A stretch of DNA of 64,000 bases from Candidatus Izemoplasma sp. (GTDB lineage Bacteria; Bacillota_I; Bacilli_A; Izemoplasmatales; Izemoplasmataceae), in assembly GCA_018402725.1 (NCBI GenBank), contig JAGYII010000001.1:1-64000 (forward strand). Reading direction: 5' to 3'. The notes beneath the pieces were generated by a model, which had not been told where the DNA came from, made no database searches, and saw only the letters and a program-made list of their open reading frames with translations. Both the position numbers and the translations under genes were made by a program. Below are positions 17,261-27,000 of this stretch, in pieces (the stretch's first letter is position 1; every line of letters begins with the position of its first letter).

Positions 17261-19234
17261 ATGAAAATCAGTCCGGTGGTAATCCTTAAAACTGCGGCTT
17301 CCTCATTGATTTGGGGGCTTGGTCAACTCCTCAACAAACAGTGGCTAAAAGCCCTCTTTTTCTTTGGTTTTTTTGCCCTCTTTTTAACGATAGAGCTTTC
17401 GACTTCATCGTATGGTCAAGAGATTTCAATTTACAATTTGATGGCTGGGCAAAATATCACTTCATGAGACGTCTAAAGGGATTTTCAATGATTATTACTA
17501 TAACCTTTTAGATGAACGCTATGAAGACACATCGCTCTTAGAATACGTCGCAGATGTCAATGATTTGACCTATGATAAAGACTCTCAACTCTTTTTAAAC
17601 GCCTCAGGCATATCAGTGGAGCCTGAAAGTACAATATTCAGTTCAATGAAGAACAGCTCTAGGATTTTCTAGCCGAACAGATGCTCATCATTGATGAAAC
17701 CCGTAACTTACGCACGAATGGGTTTGAAGTCCTTCTTGAGTATGATGTTTTTAAAGCCTTTCAAGAAAGTATTATTGGCGGCTTAGGCGGCCGTGATAAC
17801 TACAATACGGATGCCTATAACAAAATGCTCGTCCAGCTGATGTTCCGTTTTGATGAAACGATTTACGAAAGTTACGCTGAAGTCTTCTTAAATCCTTTTC
17901 ATGAGAACGCTGGATTTTTCGTTAAAGGTTTATGGGGCGTTATTACCTTAGGAGTCACCCCCTCAAGAACCGTGACGGAGCATTACGAACTGACGTTCTT
18001 TATCCCTGATGGATTCTCCCGCCGAGGCGTCGAGCTCCAAGGGAATTTTTCGCAACAACTCTTATTACGAGGCATCATTTCTAATTTACTCTTGGTTTAT
18101 TTTATCGGTATTTTCATTTGGAACATTCGAGATGCCTTTAAAACGTCAAAAATTATTGAAGAAACTAAAAAAGTGCCCGATCAAGTCCAGTACTTTAAAG
18201 ACGTGTACGAAAATGCCTTTGAATACATTGTCTTGATGCCGGCTTTATTCTTAGTCACCTTTATTTCAGTGATGCCGATCTTATTTGGGATGTTGGTCGC
18301 GTTTACGAATTATGACGCTCAACACATCCCTCCCAATAATTTATTTACCTGGGTCGGTCTTGAAAACTTTAGGGTCATATTTACCCTCAATGAACAAGGC
18401 GGCCTTCCCTTTGGGACCCAGTTCTTTAGAGTTTTTAGTTGGACGCTAATTTGGGCCTTTGCCTCGACGTTTACCGTCTTTTTTGGCGGCTTTATCCAAG
18501 CCGTTATCTTAGCCAATAATCGCGTCGTCTTTAGAAAAATATGGCGGAGTTTACTGATTTTACCGTGGGCCATTCCTGCCCTTATTTCCCAAATGGTCTT
18601 TAACGTTATGTTTAGGGACCGAGGCTGGGTCAACCAAACCCTCAGTAACATCGGGGTCTATGATTGGCTCTTAGAAAGAGGCATGCTTGGAAGGTCCTTT
18701 GCCGATGCTGGAACGGGCTTAGACCGTTTGTTATACTTCGGTGAAGAAAACATCCAGTGGATATCCAATGAAGCCAATCCATGGTTTGTAAGAATATTTA
18801 TCATTGTCTTAAATATTTGGTTAGGATTCCCCTTCTTTATGGCTTTAATGACCGGGGTTATGACCTCAATTGACCGTTCATTATACGAGGCAGCTTCGAT
18901 TGATGGGGCCACCGGTTTCCAACAATTTAGGTTTATCACGATGCCGCTAGTCTTGTTTGCCACGTCTCCGCTCTTGATCATGACGTTTGCAGGGAACTTT
19001 AATAACTTCGGGGTGATTTACTTCATCACCCAAGGCGGACCGGGCGGTGACTTTACGACCGCCTTTGCCGGTCAAACCGATATCTTGATCTCGTGGATTT
19101 ATAAACTCACCACCGATGCCAATGTTCGTTGGTATTCAATGGCCAGTGTATTTTCACTATTAATCTTCCTCATTATTGGAACGATTTCTGCGTGGAACTT
19201 CACCCGAACACGGGCCTTTAAGGAGGAAATGTAA
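17261..19234 (+). pseudogene. malF: Maltodextrin ABC permease MalF/MdxF, N-terminal part disrupted
   Basis: Binding-protein-dependent permease. ATG 17261 (AAAGGA upstream) opens a frame that stops at TGA 17465-17467. Coding sense then continues one base over, from 17466 (GAG ACG TCT), to about 17620, encoding KGIFNDYYYNLLDERYEDTS and onward. It returns to the first frame near 17622-17627 (KYNIQFNEEQL), meets TAG at 17660-17662, and then runs open to 19234. The two shifts compensate, leaving one nonsense codon. The C-terminal 517 residues are intact, with six or more helices and the permease loop EAASIDGATGFQQFRFITMPLV. If the lesions are real, translation might restart at ATG 17681; if they are consensus errors, the gene is whole. 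Confidence 0.85.
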
Positions 19235-20292
19235 TGGGCTGGTTATCGATTACTGCCATCACCTTAATACTCCTATTTACCCATCAATCCCTGACCTATC
19301 AAATCGCCCAGAAACAAGGCCATTCAAAAGTCATTCCAGGGCTCATTGGCTTAATCCCTGGGTTTGGGATATTCTATTATCTAAAACTTAAACCTCCAGT
19401 AAGACCCTCAAATACAGGGAAAACTAAATCCGTCTTTAACCTTAAAAATATCTTAGGGACCCTCCTTTTATATACGGAGTTAGTCCTCTTAGGAATCATT
19501 GTCTTGATTCCAGTCGTTTATGTCATCGGGACAAGTTTAAACCCGCTCGCCGGGATTCCTAATCAAATTTGGCCGGATGAACCCACCTTGAAAAACTTCA
19601 TCTTCTTGTTTGAAGGAGAAGCGCAATACGGAACCCAAGTCAGAACCAATGAATTTGTGAGTTGGTATTGGAATACGCTTCAAGTCGCGTTCTTGACGAT
19701 GATTTTCTCGGTTTTATTTGTGACGGGTACGGCGTACGTCTTTGCCCGGTACAAATTTAAAGGTAAACGGGCGGGACTTTTGACCATCTTAGTCTTGCAA
19801 ATGTTCCCCAGTTTCTTAGGTTTAATTGCGATATTTACCTTGTTTCAAACCTTTGGTTTACTCGACCAACCCTTAGCCCTTGTCATCATTTATACCGCGG
19901 GGGCTGTGCCCTTTAACGTCTGGTTAATTAAAGGTTATCTGCAAGGGGTTCCCAAAGAACTCGATGAAAGTGCCCGCATTGATGGGGCCAACAAACTTCA
20001 AATTTTCTTTAAGATTATTATGCCCCTTTCTGTACCGATTATTTCATTTGTGGCGGTCACCCAATTCATGGCCCCTTGGCTGGATTACATCTTGCCTTCA
20101 TTCGTCATCGAAACCGAAGAGCGGTGGACGCTGGCTGTCGGTATTTTCCGGTTCATTAACGACCAAACAAGAATCAATTATCCCGCCTTTAGTGCTGCGG
20201 CCTTAATGATTGCCGCACCGATCACCATCTTATACATCGTCTTCCAACGATTCCTGATTGAAGGGATTACGGCTGGCGCAAATAAAGGCTAA
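19234..20292 (+). CDS. malG: Maltodextrin ABC permease MalG/MdxG
   Basis: Second membrane subunit of the maltodextrin importer. The 352 residues include two extra N-terminal hydrophobic segments (about 2-17 and 30-50) ahead of the usual six-helix core. The ATPase-contacting EAA loop is DESARIDGANKLQIFFKIIMPLS. The C-terminus ends ITAGANKG, close to the common GLTAGAVKG ending of MalG. TAATG overlap with malF indicates translational coupling. No MsmX/MalK-type ATPase is encoded nearby, so a shared ATPase elsewhere is likely. Confidence 0.93.
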   Translation: MGWLSITAITLILLFTHQSLTYQIAQKQGHSKVIPGLIGLIPGFGIFYYLKLKPPVRPSNTGKTKSVFNLKNILGTLLLYTELVLLGIIVLIPVVYVIGTSLNPLAGIPNQIWPDEPTLKNFIFLFEGEAQYGTQVRTNEFVSWYWNTLQVAFLTMIFSVLFVTGTAYVFARYKFKGKRAGLLTILVLQMFPSFLGLIAIFTLFQTFGLLDQPLALVIIYTAGAVPFNVWLIKGYLQGVPKELDESARIDGANKLQIFFKIIMPLSVPIISFVAVTQFMAPWLDYILPSFVIETEERWTLAVGIFRFINDQTRINYPAFSAAALMIAAPITILYIVFQRFLIEGITAGANKG

Positions 20293-20324
20293 AAAAAACT
20301 CACCCTCTGGGTGAGTTTTATTTT
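20291..20324. terminator. Bidirectional terminator between malG and the neopullulanase gene
   Basis: AACTCACCC (20297-20305), TCT loop, GGGTGAGTT (20309-20317), with an A-run on the left and T-rich tract on the right, serving convergent genes. Confidence 0.87.
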
Positions 20325-22105
20325 TGATAAAGTTTAAAACCGTCTTTTTCAACGGTATGATGGGCCTGACTTTCAAAAAGAACATGCGCCCCTTTAAAGC
20401 CGTATTTAGCCAGATCAATCACGTGATCAGGTCCCGTATTTAAAACCAATAATAACTCATTATCTTTATGGTAGATGATGAGGTCGCCTTCATGATGAAG
20501 GTGGCCCTCAGACGATCTTAAAGCAGGTAAGGTCTTTCTTAACTCAATGAGTTGTTTGAACCAGTCTAACAGTTCAAAATCCATTGCCTGCCAGGGCATC
20601 GGCCGCCGATTTTTAGGATCGTGGTCGCCATCCACCCCAATTTCATCGCCATAAAATAAACTCGGTGACCCAGGAAACGCGAACATGAAGAGATAGGCTT
20701 GTTTAAATTTATTGAGGTTTCCTTCGGTAATCGTCAGTAGACGAGCGGTGTCATGACTGTCGACTAAGTTATACATCGCTTCTAAGACCGGTTTTGGATA
20801 CGTCGTTATCAGTTGGTTGATCCGCTCGACAAATTCTAAAGCGGAGAGTTTCGGCATGTTTTTAACTTTCCCAAAGGTTTGCCAAAGCGGGAATAAGAGC
20901 CCATAATTCATGACCGCATCATATTGGTCTCCGCGGAGCCAAGGATTTGAAATATCCCAATTTTCGCCGACGATATAAACGTCAGGGTCAACTTTTTTGA
21001 GGGTGGTTCTAAATTCACGCCAGAACCGGTGTGACACTTCATTTGAAACATCGAGCCTAAATCCATCGACCTTCGTTTCTTGAAGCCAGAATAAAGCCAC
21101 ATCCATAAAGTAAGCAGAGACGTCTGGGTGATCGGTATTGACTTTGGGCATAAACGGAGTAAAGCCAAACGTTTCATAATTAAGCGTTTGAGGCGTTAAT
21201 TTATCTTTTAAGACCGCGTAAGGCAAGTCTTTAAGTTCTTCTAACGTAAAGGGAAGGAGAGGCTTGGTGGGATCTTTGATAAAGAAATAGTCATGATAAG
21301 GGGACTGATTTCCTTTTTCTAAGACGTCTTGAAACCAAGGGTGAAAAGCGCCAATGTGATTAAAAACAAGGTCTAAGACGATTCGAATCCCTTTTTCATG
21401 GGCTTTTTCAACCAGTTCTTTAAAGTCTTCCAGGGTGCCAAATTCAGGGTCAATCGCATAATAATCCGTGGTGTCATATTTGTGTTGGGAATAGGCTTCA
21501 AAGATCGGGGTCAGGTAAATTGCCGTAAAACCAACCTCAAAAAGATAATCGAGTTTTTCGGTGATGCCTTTGAGGGTTCCCCCGTATTTATCTTGATTCG
21601 ATAAATCATCAATGTTTGTCCAGGCTTTTAAAGAAGCATCGAAAGGGGCCGCTTGATGCCGATGAAACCGGGAAGGGAAAATAGAAACCCACACTTGATC
21701 TTTAGACCACGCCGGGGCGATGAAACGATCGGCGTCTAAAAGATATGGAAAATTAAAATAGTTAAAAAGGTTAAATTTCAGGTCAGGATGTTGATTTAAG
21801 TCAATGATTTCTGAAGTCCCAAATAGATAAGACCCATCTAAAACAAAAGCATATTTCATCCGTTTATAAGGGGGCGTAAAACTTGCAAAATAAACATCAT
21901 GAAGGGCTGTTGTGGCCTCTAAAGTCATGGTGACTTCCGCAAATTTGACCCATCCATTTTGATCATAGTGAAAAGGATCCCCTGCGATGACCTCGACGGA
22001 TTTTAAAAGTCCTTTTTTAGCCTTTAAACGAAGGTGAATCGTCGCTCCATCAAAGGCATAGGCCATGGCCGATTTTGCTTCGTGATAAACACTTGAATAG
22101 TCCAT
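20318..22105 (-). CDS. Neopullulanase / cyclomaltodextrinase-type GH13 enzyme
   Basis: 595-residue enzyme without a signal peptide, so cytoplasmic. An N-terminal CBM34-like domain (about 1-120, YHEAKSAMAYAFDGATIHLR) precedes the GH13 barrel. Catalytic segments are GFRLDVSNEV (nucleophile Asp), IVGENWD (Glu acid/base) and VDSHDTARLL (Asp). This architecture is that of GH13 subfamily 20 enzymes, which open cyclodextrins and cut pullulan or maltodextrins. It should act on imported oligosaccharides. The start ATG at 22105 shares a TAATG overlap with the end of the pullulanase gene, so the upstream in-frame extension is rejected. Confidence 0.9.
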   Translation of the reverse strand: MDYSSVYHEAKSAMAYAFDGATIHLRLKAKKGLLKSVEVIAGDPFHYDQNGWVKFAEVTMTLEATTALHDVYFASFTPPYKRMKYAFVLDGSYLFGTSEIIDLNQHPDLKFNLFNYFNFPYLLDADRFIAPAWSKDQVWVSIFPSRFHRHQAAPFDASLKAWTNIDDLSNQDKYGGTLKGITEKLDYLFEVGFTAIYLTPIFEAYSQHKYDTTDYYAIDPEFGTLEDFKELVEKAHEKGIRIVLDLVFNHIGAFHPWFQDVLEKGNQSPYHDYFFIKDPTKPLLPFTLEELKDLPYAVLKDKLTPQTLNYETFGFTPFMPKVNTDHPDVSAYFMDVALFWLQETKVDGFRLDVSNEVSHRFWREFRTTLKKVDPDVYIVGENWDISNPWLRGDQYDAVMNYGLLFPLWQTFGKVKNMPKLSALEFVERINQLITTYPKPVLEAMYNLVDSHDTARLLTITEGNLNKFKQAYLFMFAFPGSPSLFYGDEIGVDGDHDPKNRRPMPWQAMDFELLDWFKQLIELRKTLPALRSSEGHLHHEGDLIIYHKDNELLLVLNTGPDHVIDLAKYGFKGAHVLFESQAHHTVEKDGFKLYQK

Positions 22106-25013
22106 TAAGCATCTCTTTTTTTCAAGAACATAAAGGCCCCAGCGCCCCCTAAGGCCACCAAACTGATGACTCCGACACTGATCCAAATGAAGAGATTGTT
22201 GGAGCCGGCTGGGGTTTCTTCACCTGGCAAGACTGGGTTTAAATCCGCTTCAGAGGGCCACTCAGCGCCCCGTCTTAATTGGTATAATACGACGGTTTCA
22301 TTGGGCATGAGGCGGTAGTTTGCAGTATCGAGGACTTGAATGGTTTCAAGCCCCGCTTGGTCTTTACCGACCACCATATTCCAGGTCATGTTTAATAAAT
22401 CTAAGTTGGTTTCACCATTGGCATTATTATGCGCAATGATGGTGTATTCCCAGGGGTTATTGGGGTTGGGATCATAGATGAATAATGCCGCGAGGTCTCG
22501 ACTGCTTGAAAAGACATTAAAAGTGGTGTTTTCAGCAATTTCTTCGGCGCTCATCGCAAAGATTGGGGCCGCTTTTCTTAAGGCTACCAGTCCGCGATAA
22601 TATTCATAGGTATCCGCATGGTCAATTTTCCATTGCCAGTTGATTTGATTGACTTCATCGGGAGAGCGATAAGAGTTATGGTCAAATAAATTATCCCCAT
22701 CACACGTTCTTTCTCCCCCGGCCGGAACGACACAGGGTTTTGTTCTAAGTAGTTCAACGCCCCCGTGTAAGAAGGGGATCCCTTGGGCCGTCATGACGAT
22801 GGCGTTGGCTTGTCGATGCATGGTTTTAATCGTCTCTAAATCTAAGTCTGTGGTCGATAAAACGAGTTTGTCATGAAGGGTATTATTGTCATGCGCACTG
22901 ACATAATTAACGGTTTGATTCGGTTCAAACGCCCAAAGGCCTTTAGGTAATGCGGGTGCGTTGATTTCAGGATGATTCACATACCCAATCATTCCCGCTA
23001 ATATGCGTTGATGAATGGCTAACGAGTTTTCACCATGAAGCCAGCCACCCTCTCTTGAATTAAAGACGGATCCTTTGACCCCATCTCTTAAGTCATCATT
23101 GAAGACCGAAATGTTTTCCATTTGATCAAGGTTCGCATTGTAAGCAGCGATTTCGGCTGGAAGTTGTGAGCCGCCCGCATCCCAAGGTTCACCGTAAACA
23201 ATGATGGTTGGATCAATCGCATGAAGCGCATCTCTAACGGCTTGCATGGTTTCAACATCATGGAGTTTCATGAGGTCAAACCTAAACCCTGAAATGTTGT
23301 ATTCCTCGGCCCAAAAGACCACCGAATCCACAATCAGTTTACGAACCATCGCTCGCTCAGAAGCCGTCTCATTCCCGGTGCCTGATCCATTAGAAAACTG
23401 ACCGCCTTCAGTGAAGCGGAAGTAATATCCTGGTAGAATCTTTTCAAAGTTAGAATCTCCAGAGGTCGCGGTGTGGTTATAAACAACGTCTAAAACGATA
23501 CGAATATTACGATCATGGTAATTTTGAACCATTTGTTTAAATTCAGTGATTCGGACGCTTCCATCATAAGGATCAGTGGCATAAGAGCCTTCAACGACAT
23601 TAAAATGAAGCGTCATGTAACCCCAGTTGAAAACCCCATCGTGAACCCCATAATAACGAGGATCTTCAATCCGAGTTTCATCAATGGCCATTCCAATATC
23701 ATGGATGGGGAATTAAGTGAACATGGGTCGCCCCAAATTCGACAATGTGATCCATTCCAGTGGTGACGCCTTGATAGGTGGTGCCGGGTTCACCAAAACC
23801 CAGATATTTCCCAGGCCACGCTTCCGTGCCATTCCAGCTTTCATGGGAGGTGTAGTCACGGATGTGGGCTTCATATAAAATAATTTGGCCCATGGAACGA
23901 ACATTATTGGGTCTAGCATACTGCCAATTGGCCGGATTAAGCCGTTCAAAATCAACGACCATCCCCCGGTTTCCATTGACACCGGTGGATCTGGTGTAAG
24001 GGTCGACGACATCACGGTGAGTCACGTTGCCTTGATCAATATCATAGGTGTAATACACCCCGTGAAGATCACCAGGTAAGGTGATTTCAAATACACCCTT
24101 GTCCCCTAGGGTCATCTCGTGGGTACTGATCGGATGTGTTGCTGCCAGGGACCCCGTTAAAACTAGAAGTGTCCGCGGGATGTCCTACTTCATATAAATT
24201 GAGGGTGACCCCTTGTGAAATGGGCGCCCATAATTTAAACGTGGTTGAATCTTTAGAATAAATGGCTCCAAGTTGACCATCGTAATAAAAAGCGTCATTA
24301 AATGCTTGAGAATTATATAAGCCCGCAAACCCGATGGGGTTGGATTTCGGCCGGTCTGGAAAATCGGGGAACGTTATATTAAGACGATAGGCTTTAGATA
24401 AGTCAATGGGTTCATTGAACATAACCGTTACCGTGTTTCCCGATTTAGTATAGTTTCTAAAAGTAGCCGGTTGACCATTGGCGGTAAAAGAAAAATCCGA
24501 TTCAGTAAAGTTATCGGTTGTCGCTGTAAAGCGAACTTCTTGAAGAGAGATAAATTCTATTTGACTGATGCGGTGGGATAAATCCACGTCATCGAGCCCG
24601 TAATAGACCGTAGGGTCTCCAGAGACTAAGAAAATTTCAATCACTCCATTTGCATCCGCCTTTGACATATCAATGAATAAGTCAACAGCGACATCTTTCG
24701 TCCAGTCCGCTTGTCTTACAATGACTCCCACCCGGGTGGCGCCTTCTAAATGAGTGCCAGCTAAAGAATAGGTTAATTGACGGGAACCGGTGACAGGATG
24801 ATAGCCGTTAAAATTAATATTCTGACCATCCCCTGAGTTGGGTTGGTTTTGCCATAACCATAAAGACCAAGGGGCATACTGATCATCAAAACGATGATAG
24901 TTCACGATCAGGGTTTCGGCCGTGGCCGCTTGAATTTGAAAAACGGAAATAAAGCTTAATATGAGCGTAAGAAAGGTAATAATAAGACCTTTTTTTATAG
25001 GGGTAATGAGCAT
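22105..25013 (-). pseudogene. pulA: Surface type I pullulanase, two frameshifts
   Basis: Debranching enzyme cleaving alpha-1,6 links. The reading order is signal peptide, CBM41-like domain (TLIVNYHRFDDQYAPWSLWLW), linker, CBM48-like region (YSKDSTTFKLWAPISQGV), GH13 barrel and a C-terminal membrane helix (SVGVISLVALGGAGAFMFLKKRDA). Catalytic motifs are GFRFDLMKLHD, VYGEPWDAGG and VSAHDNNTLHD; NWGYMTLHFNVVEGSYATDP is the pullulanase signature with variation. Frame breaks lie near 24134 and 23707-23710. Dropping base 24134 gives SNTPISTHEMTLGDKG, and dropping one G of the GGGG at 23707-23710 gives HLIPIHDIGMAIDETR, restoring one frame. ATG 25013 has AAGGAGGA upstream. Sequencing error or recent loss cannot be told apart here. 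Confidence 0.88.
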
Positions 25014-25028
25014 GAAATCCTCCTTAAT

Positions 25029-25047
25029 GTATAGCGCTTTCATTATA
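25029..25047 (-). promoter_or_regulatory. Pullulanase promoter -10 with overlapping cre/LacI-like operator
   Basis: On the minus strand TATAAT (plus 25042-25047) runs directly into TGAAAGCGCTATAC (25029-25042), which matches 12 of 14 positions of the catabolite-responsive consensus TGWAARCGYTWWCW. A repressor here would sit on the transcription start. Confidence 0.6.
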
Positions 25048-25083
25048 ACATAGCAAAACGCGATAAACCTTGATAACTCTTAA

Positions 25084-25104
25084 GGAAAACGGTTACCGTT
25101 TTCC
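25084..25104. promoter_or_regulatory. Perfect palindromic operator between pullulanase and glucosidase genes
   Basis: GGAAAACGGT (25084-25093), central T, ACCGTTTTCC (25095-25104). The core AACGGTTACCGTT resembles LacI-family sites. It lies in the divergent intergenic region and could control both genes. Confidence 0.65.
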
Positions 25105-25160
25105 TCTTTTAAATTGTCTTTTCTTGTGATATCTTTAGAACGTTGAGATAAGGAGTGACT

Positions 25161-26834
25161 ATGAAAAAACATTGGTGGCAAGACGCAGTTCTTTATCAAG
25201 TCTATTTAAGAAGTTTTAAAGATTCTAATGGGGATGGGATTGGAGATATTCCTGGAATTATCTCGAAGTTAGATTATTTAAAATCTTTAGGGGTCAATAC
25301 CTTATGGGTCTCTCCCCATTATGATTCACCGATGGATGACAATGGGTATGACGTCAGAGACTTTTATAAGGTTGCGAAAGAATACGGCACCCTTGAGGAC
25401 TTTAAAGCCTTATTAAAAGCGGCCCACGATCGTAACATGTACATCTTGATTGATTTAGTTTTAAATCATACATCGGATGAACATGCGTGGTTTGAAGCGG
25501 CCAAAGACCCCGATCATCCCGATCATAAAAAATATCACGATTATTATATTTGGCACCCTGGGAAAATCTCAGAAGCGGGCTTAAAAGAAAAACCGACGCA
25601 ATGGATATCTTGGTTTGGGGGAAGTGTTTGGGAATACAACGCTCCGACTGATGAATATTATCTTCATATCTTTTCTAAAAAAATGCCGGATTTAAACTGG
25701 CGTAACTCCGCAATGAAAAATGACTTAAAAGCAATGATTAAGTGGTGGATTGATTTAGGGATTGATGGCTTCCGCGTCGACGCTTCAAATCACTTAGAAA
25801 AAAATTGGGAGTTCCCAGACGCCTCCCCTGGCTATGAACATTTTTCTTCACTGCCCAAACACCATGAATACCTTCAAGAACTCGCCGAAGAATTATTTAT
25901 CCCCCATGAACTACTCATTATTGGGGAAGCTGGCGGAGCGTCTAAAGAAGAAGCCCTGGACTACGCTGGATTTGATTCTAAAAAATTTAATCTCCTGATT
26001 CATTTTTCTCATGTCTGGGTGGATGGTGATGATTCAAACCGTTTAACCCCTGGAAAATGGGCAAAAGGAACGGTCCAACTTAAAAAAATCAAAGAGGCCT
26101 TAAAACATTGGGTGGAAGTCTTCCATGAAAAAGGCTGGAATACGCTTTATTGGCATAATCACGATCATCCAAGAATTGTTTCACACTATGGGAATGACAC
26201 GGACACTTACCGTGAAAAATCCGCCAAGATGCTAGCGCTCATGTTATATGTTTTGCCCGGTACCCCGATTATCTATCAAGGGGAAGAAATTGGGATGACC
26301 AATGTTGATTATCAAAACCTTTCAGATTTCAGAGATGTTGAAGTTTTTACAGAATATGATAACTTCATCCGAAACGGCGCTACCCATGAGGTGGCCATGC
26401 AAGCTTTAAGAGATCGCAGCCGTGATAACGCTCGTTCACCGATGCCATGGAGTGATGAAGCCCATGGAGGCTTTTCTGAGCAAGAACCTTGGATCCCAAT
26501 GGTTAAAAATTATCCGACTATCAATGTCAAAAAAAACCGTGCTGAAAAAGACTCCATTTTATCGTTTTATCAAGACCTGTTGATGATCCGTAAATCAGAA
26601 GAACTTGCTTACCAAAATCCTCGCTTTGACGAGCAAGAGTCAACCGCCTTGTTTGCCTATCAAATTCATGGAAAACATCATGATATTTATGTCATCGGCA
26701 ACTTTACTAATCAGCCCCAAGTCTTTCATCCCGACCTTGATTTAAAGGGCTATCAAATTAAGCTTTCAAACGACGCCAATAGCGGTCCCCAACTCACCCC
26801 TTATGAAGCAAGACTTTATCTGAAAAAACGATGA
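25161..26834 (+). CDS. malL: Oligo-1,6-glucosidase / alpha-glucosidase, GH13
   Basis: 557-residue cytoplasmic GH13_31-type enzyme that releases glucose from the ends of isomalto- or maltooligosaccharides. Start motif is WWQDAVLYQVYLRSFKDSNG. Other motifs are LVLNHTSDEHAWF, the nucleophile in GFRVDASNHL, the acid/base in IIGEAGGA (E-A where most relatives have E-M), NHDHPR around the third Asp and GTPIIYQGEEIGMTN. ATG 25161 follows AAGGAG by 5 bases, preferred over GTG 25155. A trehalose-6-phosphate hydrolase is possible by family, but the maltodextrin context favours a glucosidase. It is divergent from the pullulanase gene across a palindromic operator. Confidence 0.9.
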   Translation: MKKHWWQDAVLYQVYLRSFKDSNGDGIGDIPGIISKLDYLKSLGVNTLWVSPHYDSPMDDNGYDVRDFYKVAKEYGTLEDFKALLKAAHDRNMYILIDLVLNHTSDEHAWFEAAKDPDHPDHKKYHDYYIWHPGKISEAGLKEKPTQWISWFGGSVWEYNAPTDEYYLHIFSKKMPDLNWRNSAMKNDLKAMIKWWIDLGIDGFRVDASNHLEKNWEFPDASPGYEHFSSLPKHHEYLQELAEELFIPHELLIIGEAGGASKEEALDYAGFDSKKFNLLIHFSHVWVDGDDSNRLTPGKWAKGTVQLKKIKEALKHWVEVFHEKGWNTLYWHNHDHPRIVSHYGNDTDTYREKSAKMLALMLYVLPGTPIIYQGEEIGMTNVDYQNLSDFRDVEVFTEYDNFIRNGATHEVAMQALRDRSRDNARSPMPWSDEAHGGFSEQEPWIPMVKNYPTINVKKNRAEKDSILSFYQDLLMIRKSEELAYQNPRFDEQESTALFAYQIHGKHHDIYVIGNFTNQPQVFHPDLDLKGYQIKLSNDANSGPQLTPYEARLYLKKR

Positions 26835-26853
26835 GAAATCATCGTTTTTTTTT
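26825..26853 (+). terminator. Intrinsic terminator after the glucosidase gene
   Basis: AAAACGATGA (26825-26834), GAAA loop, TCATCGTTTT (26839-26848), T-run. The stem's left arm contains the stop codon. Confidence 0.9.
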
Positions 26854-26868
26854 AATTGAAAAAAATCG

Positions 26869-26896
26869 TTGACAAACTGATATTCATAAGTATAAT
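26869..26896 (+). promoter_or_regulatory. Promoter of the potABCD operon
   Basis: TTGACA (26869-26874), 16-base spacer, TATAAT (26891-26896): a near-ideal housekeeping promoter about 105 bases before potA. Confidence 0.85.
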
Positions 26897-26930
26897 TTAA
26901 CCGTATATGTTTAGCATGATTAAGAAAAAA

Positions 26931-26947
26931 GTTTAGTAATACTAAAC
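26931..26947. promoter_or_regulatory. Inverted repeat in the potABCD leader
   Basis: GTTTAGT-AAT-ACTAAAC lies 35 bases after the -10. It could be an operator or a small leader hairpin; there is no T-run, so it is not a terminator. No regulator is recognised. Confidence 0.4.
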
Positions 26948-27000
26948 ATTTGAGTCTTAAAACCTTTGAATTTCTATGCCGCGTTTAAGGAGCTCTCCCC

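Noticed and set aside
17461-17665. Recoded TGA (tryptophan) explaining the in-frame stops, as in mycoplasmas
   Set aside because: TGA is a normal stop at many intact ATGA gene overlaps in the window, tryptophan is TGG, and the disrupted genes show frame changes and a TAG that recoding would not fix.
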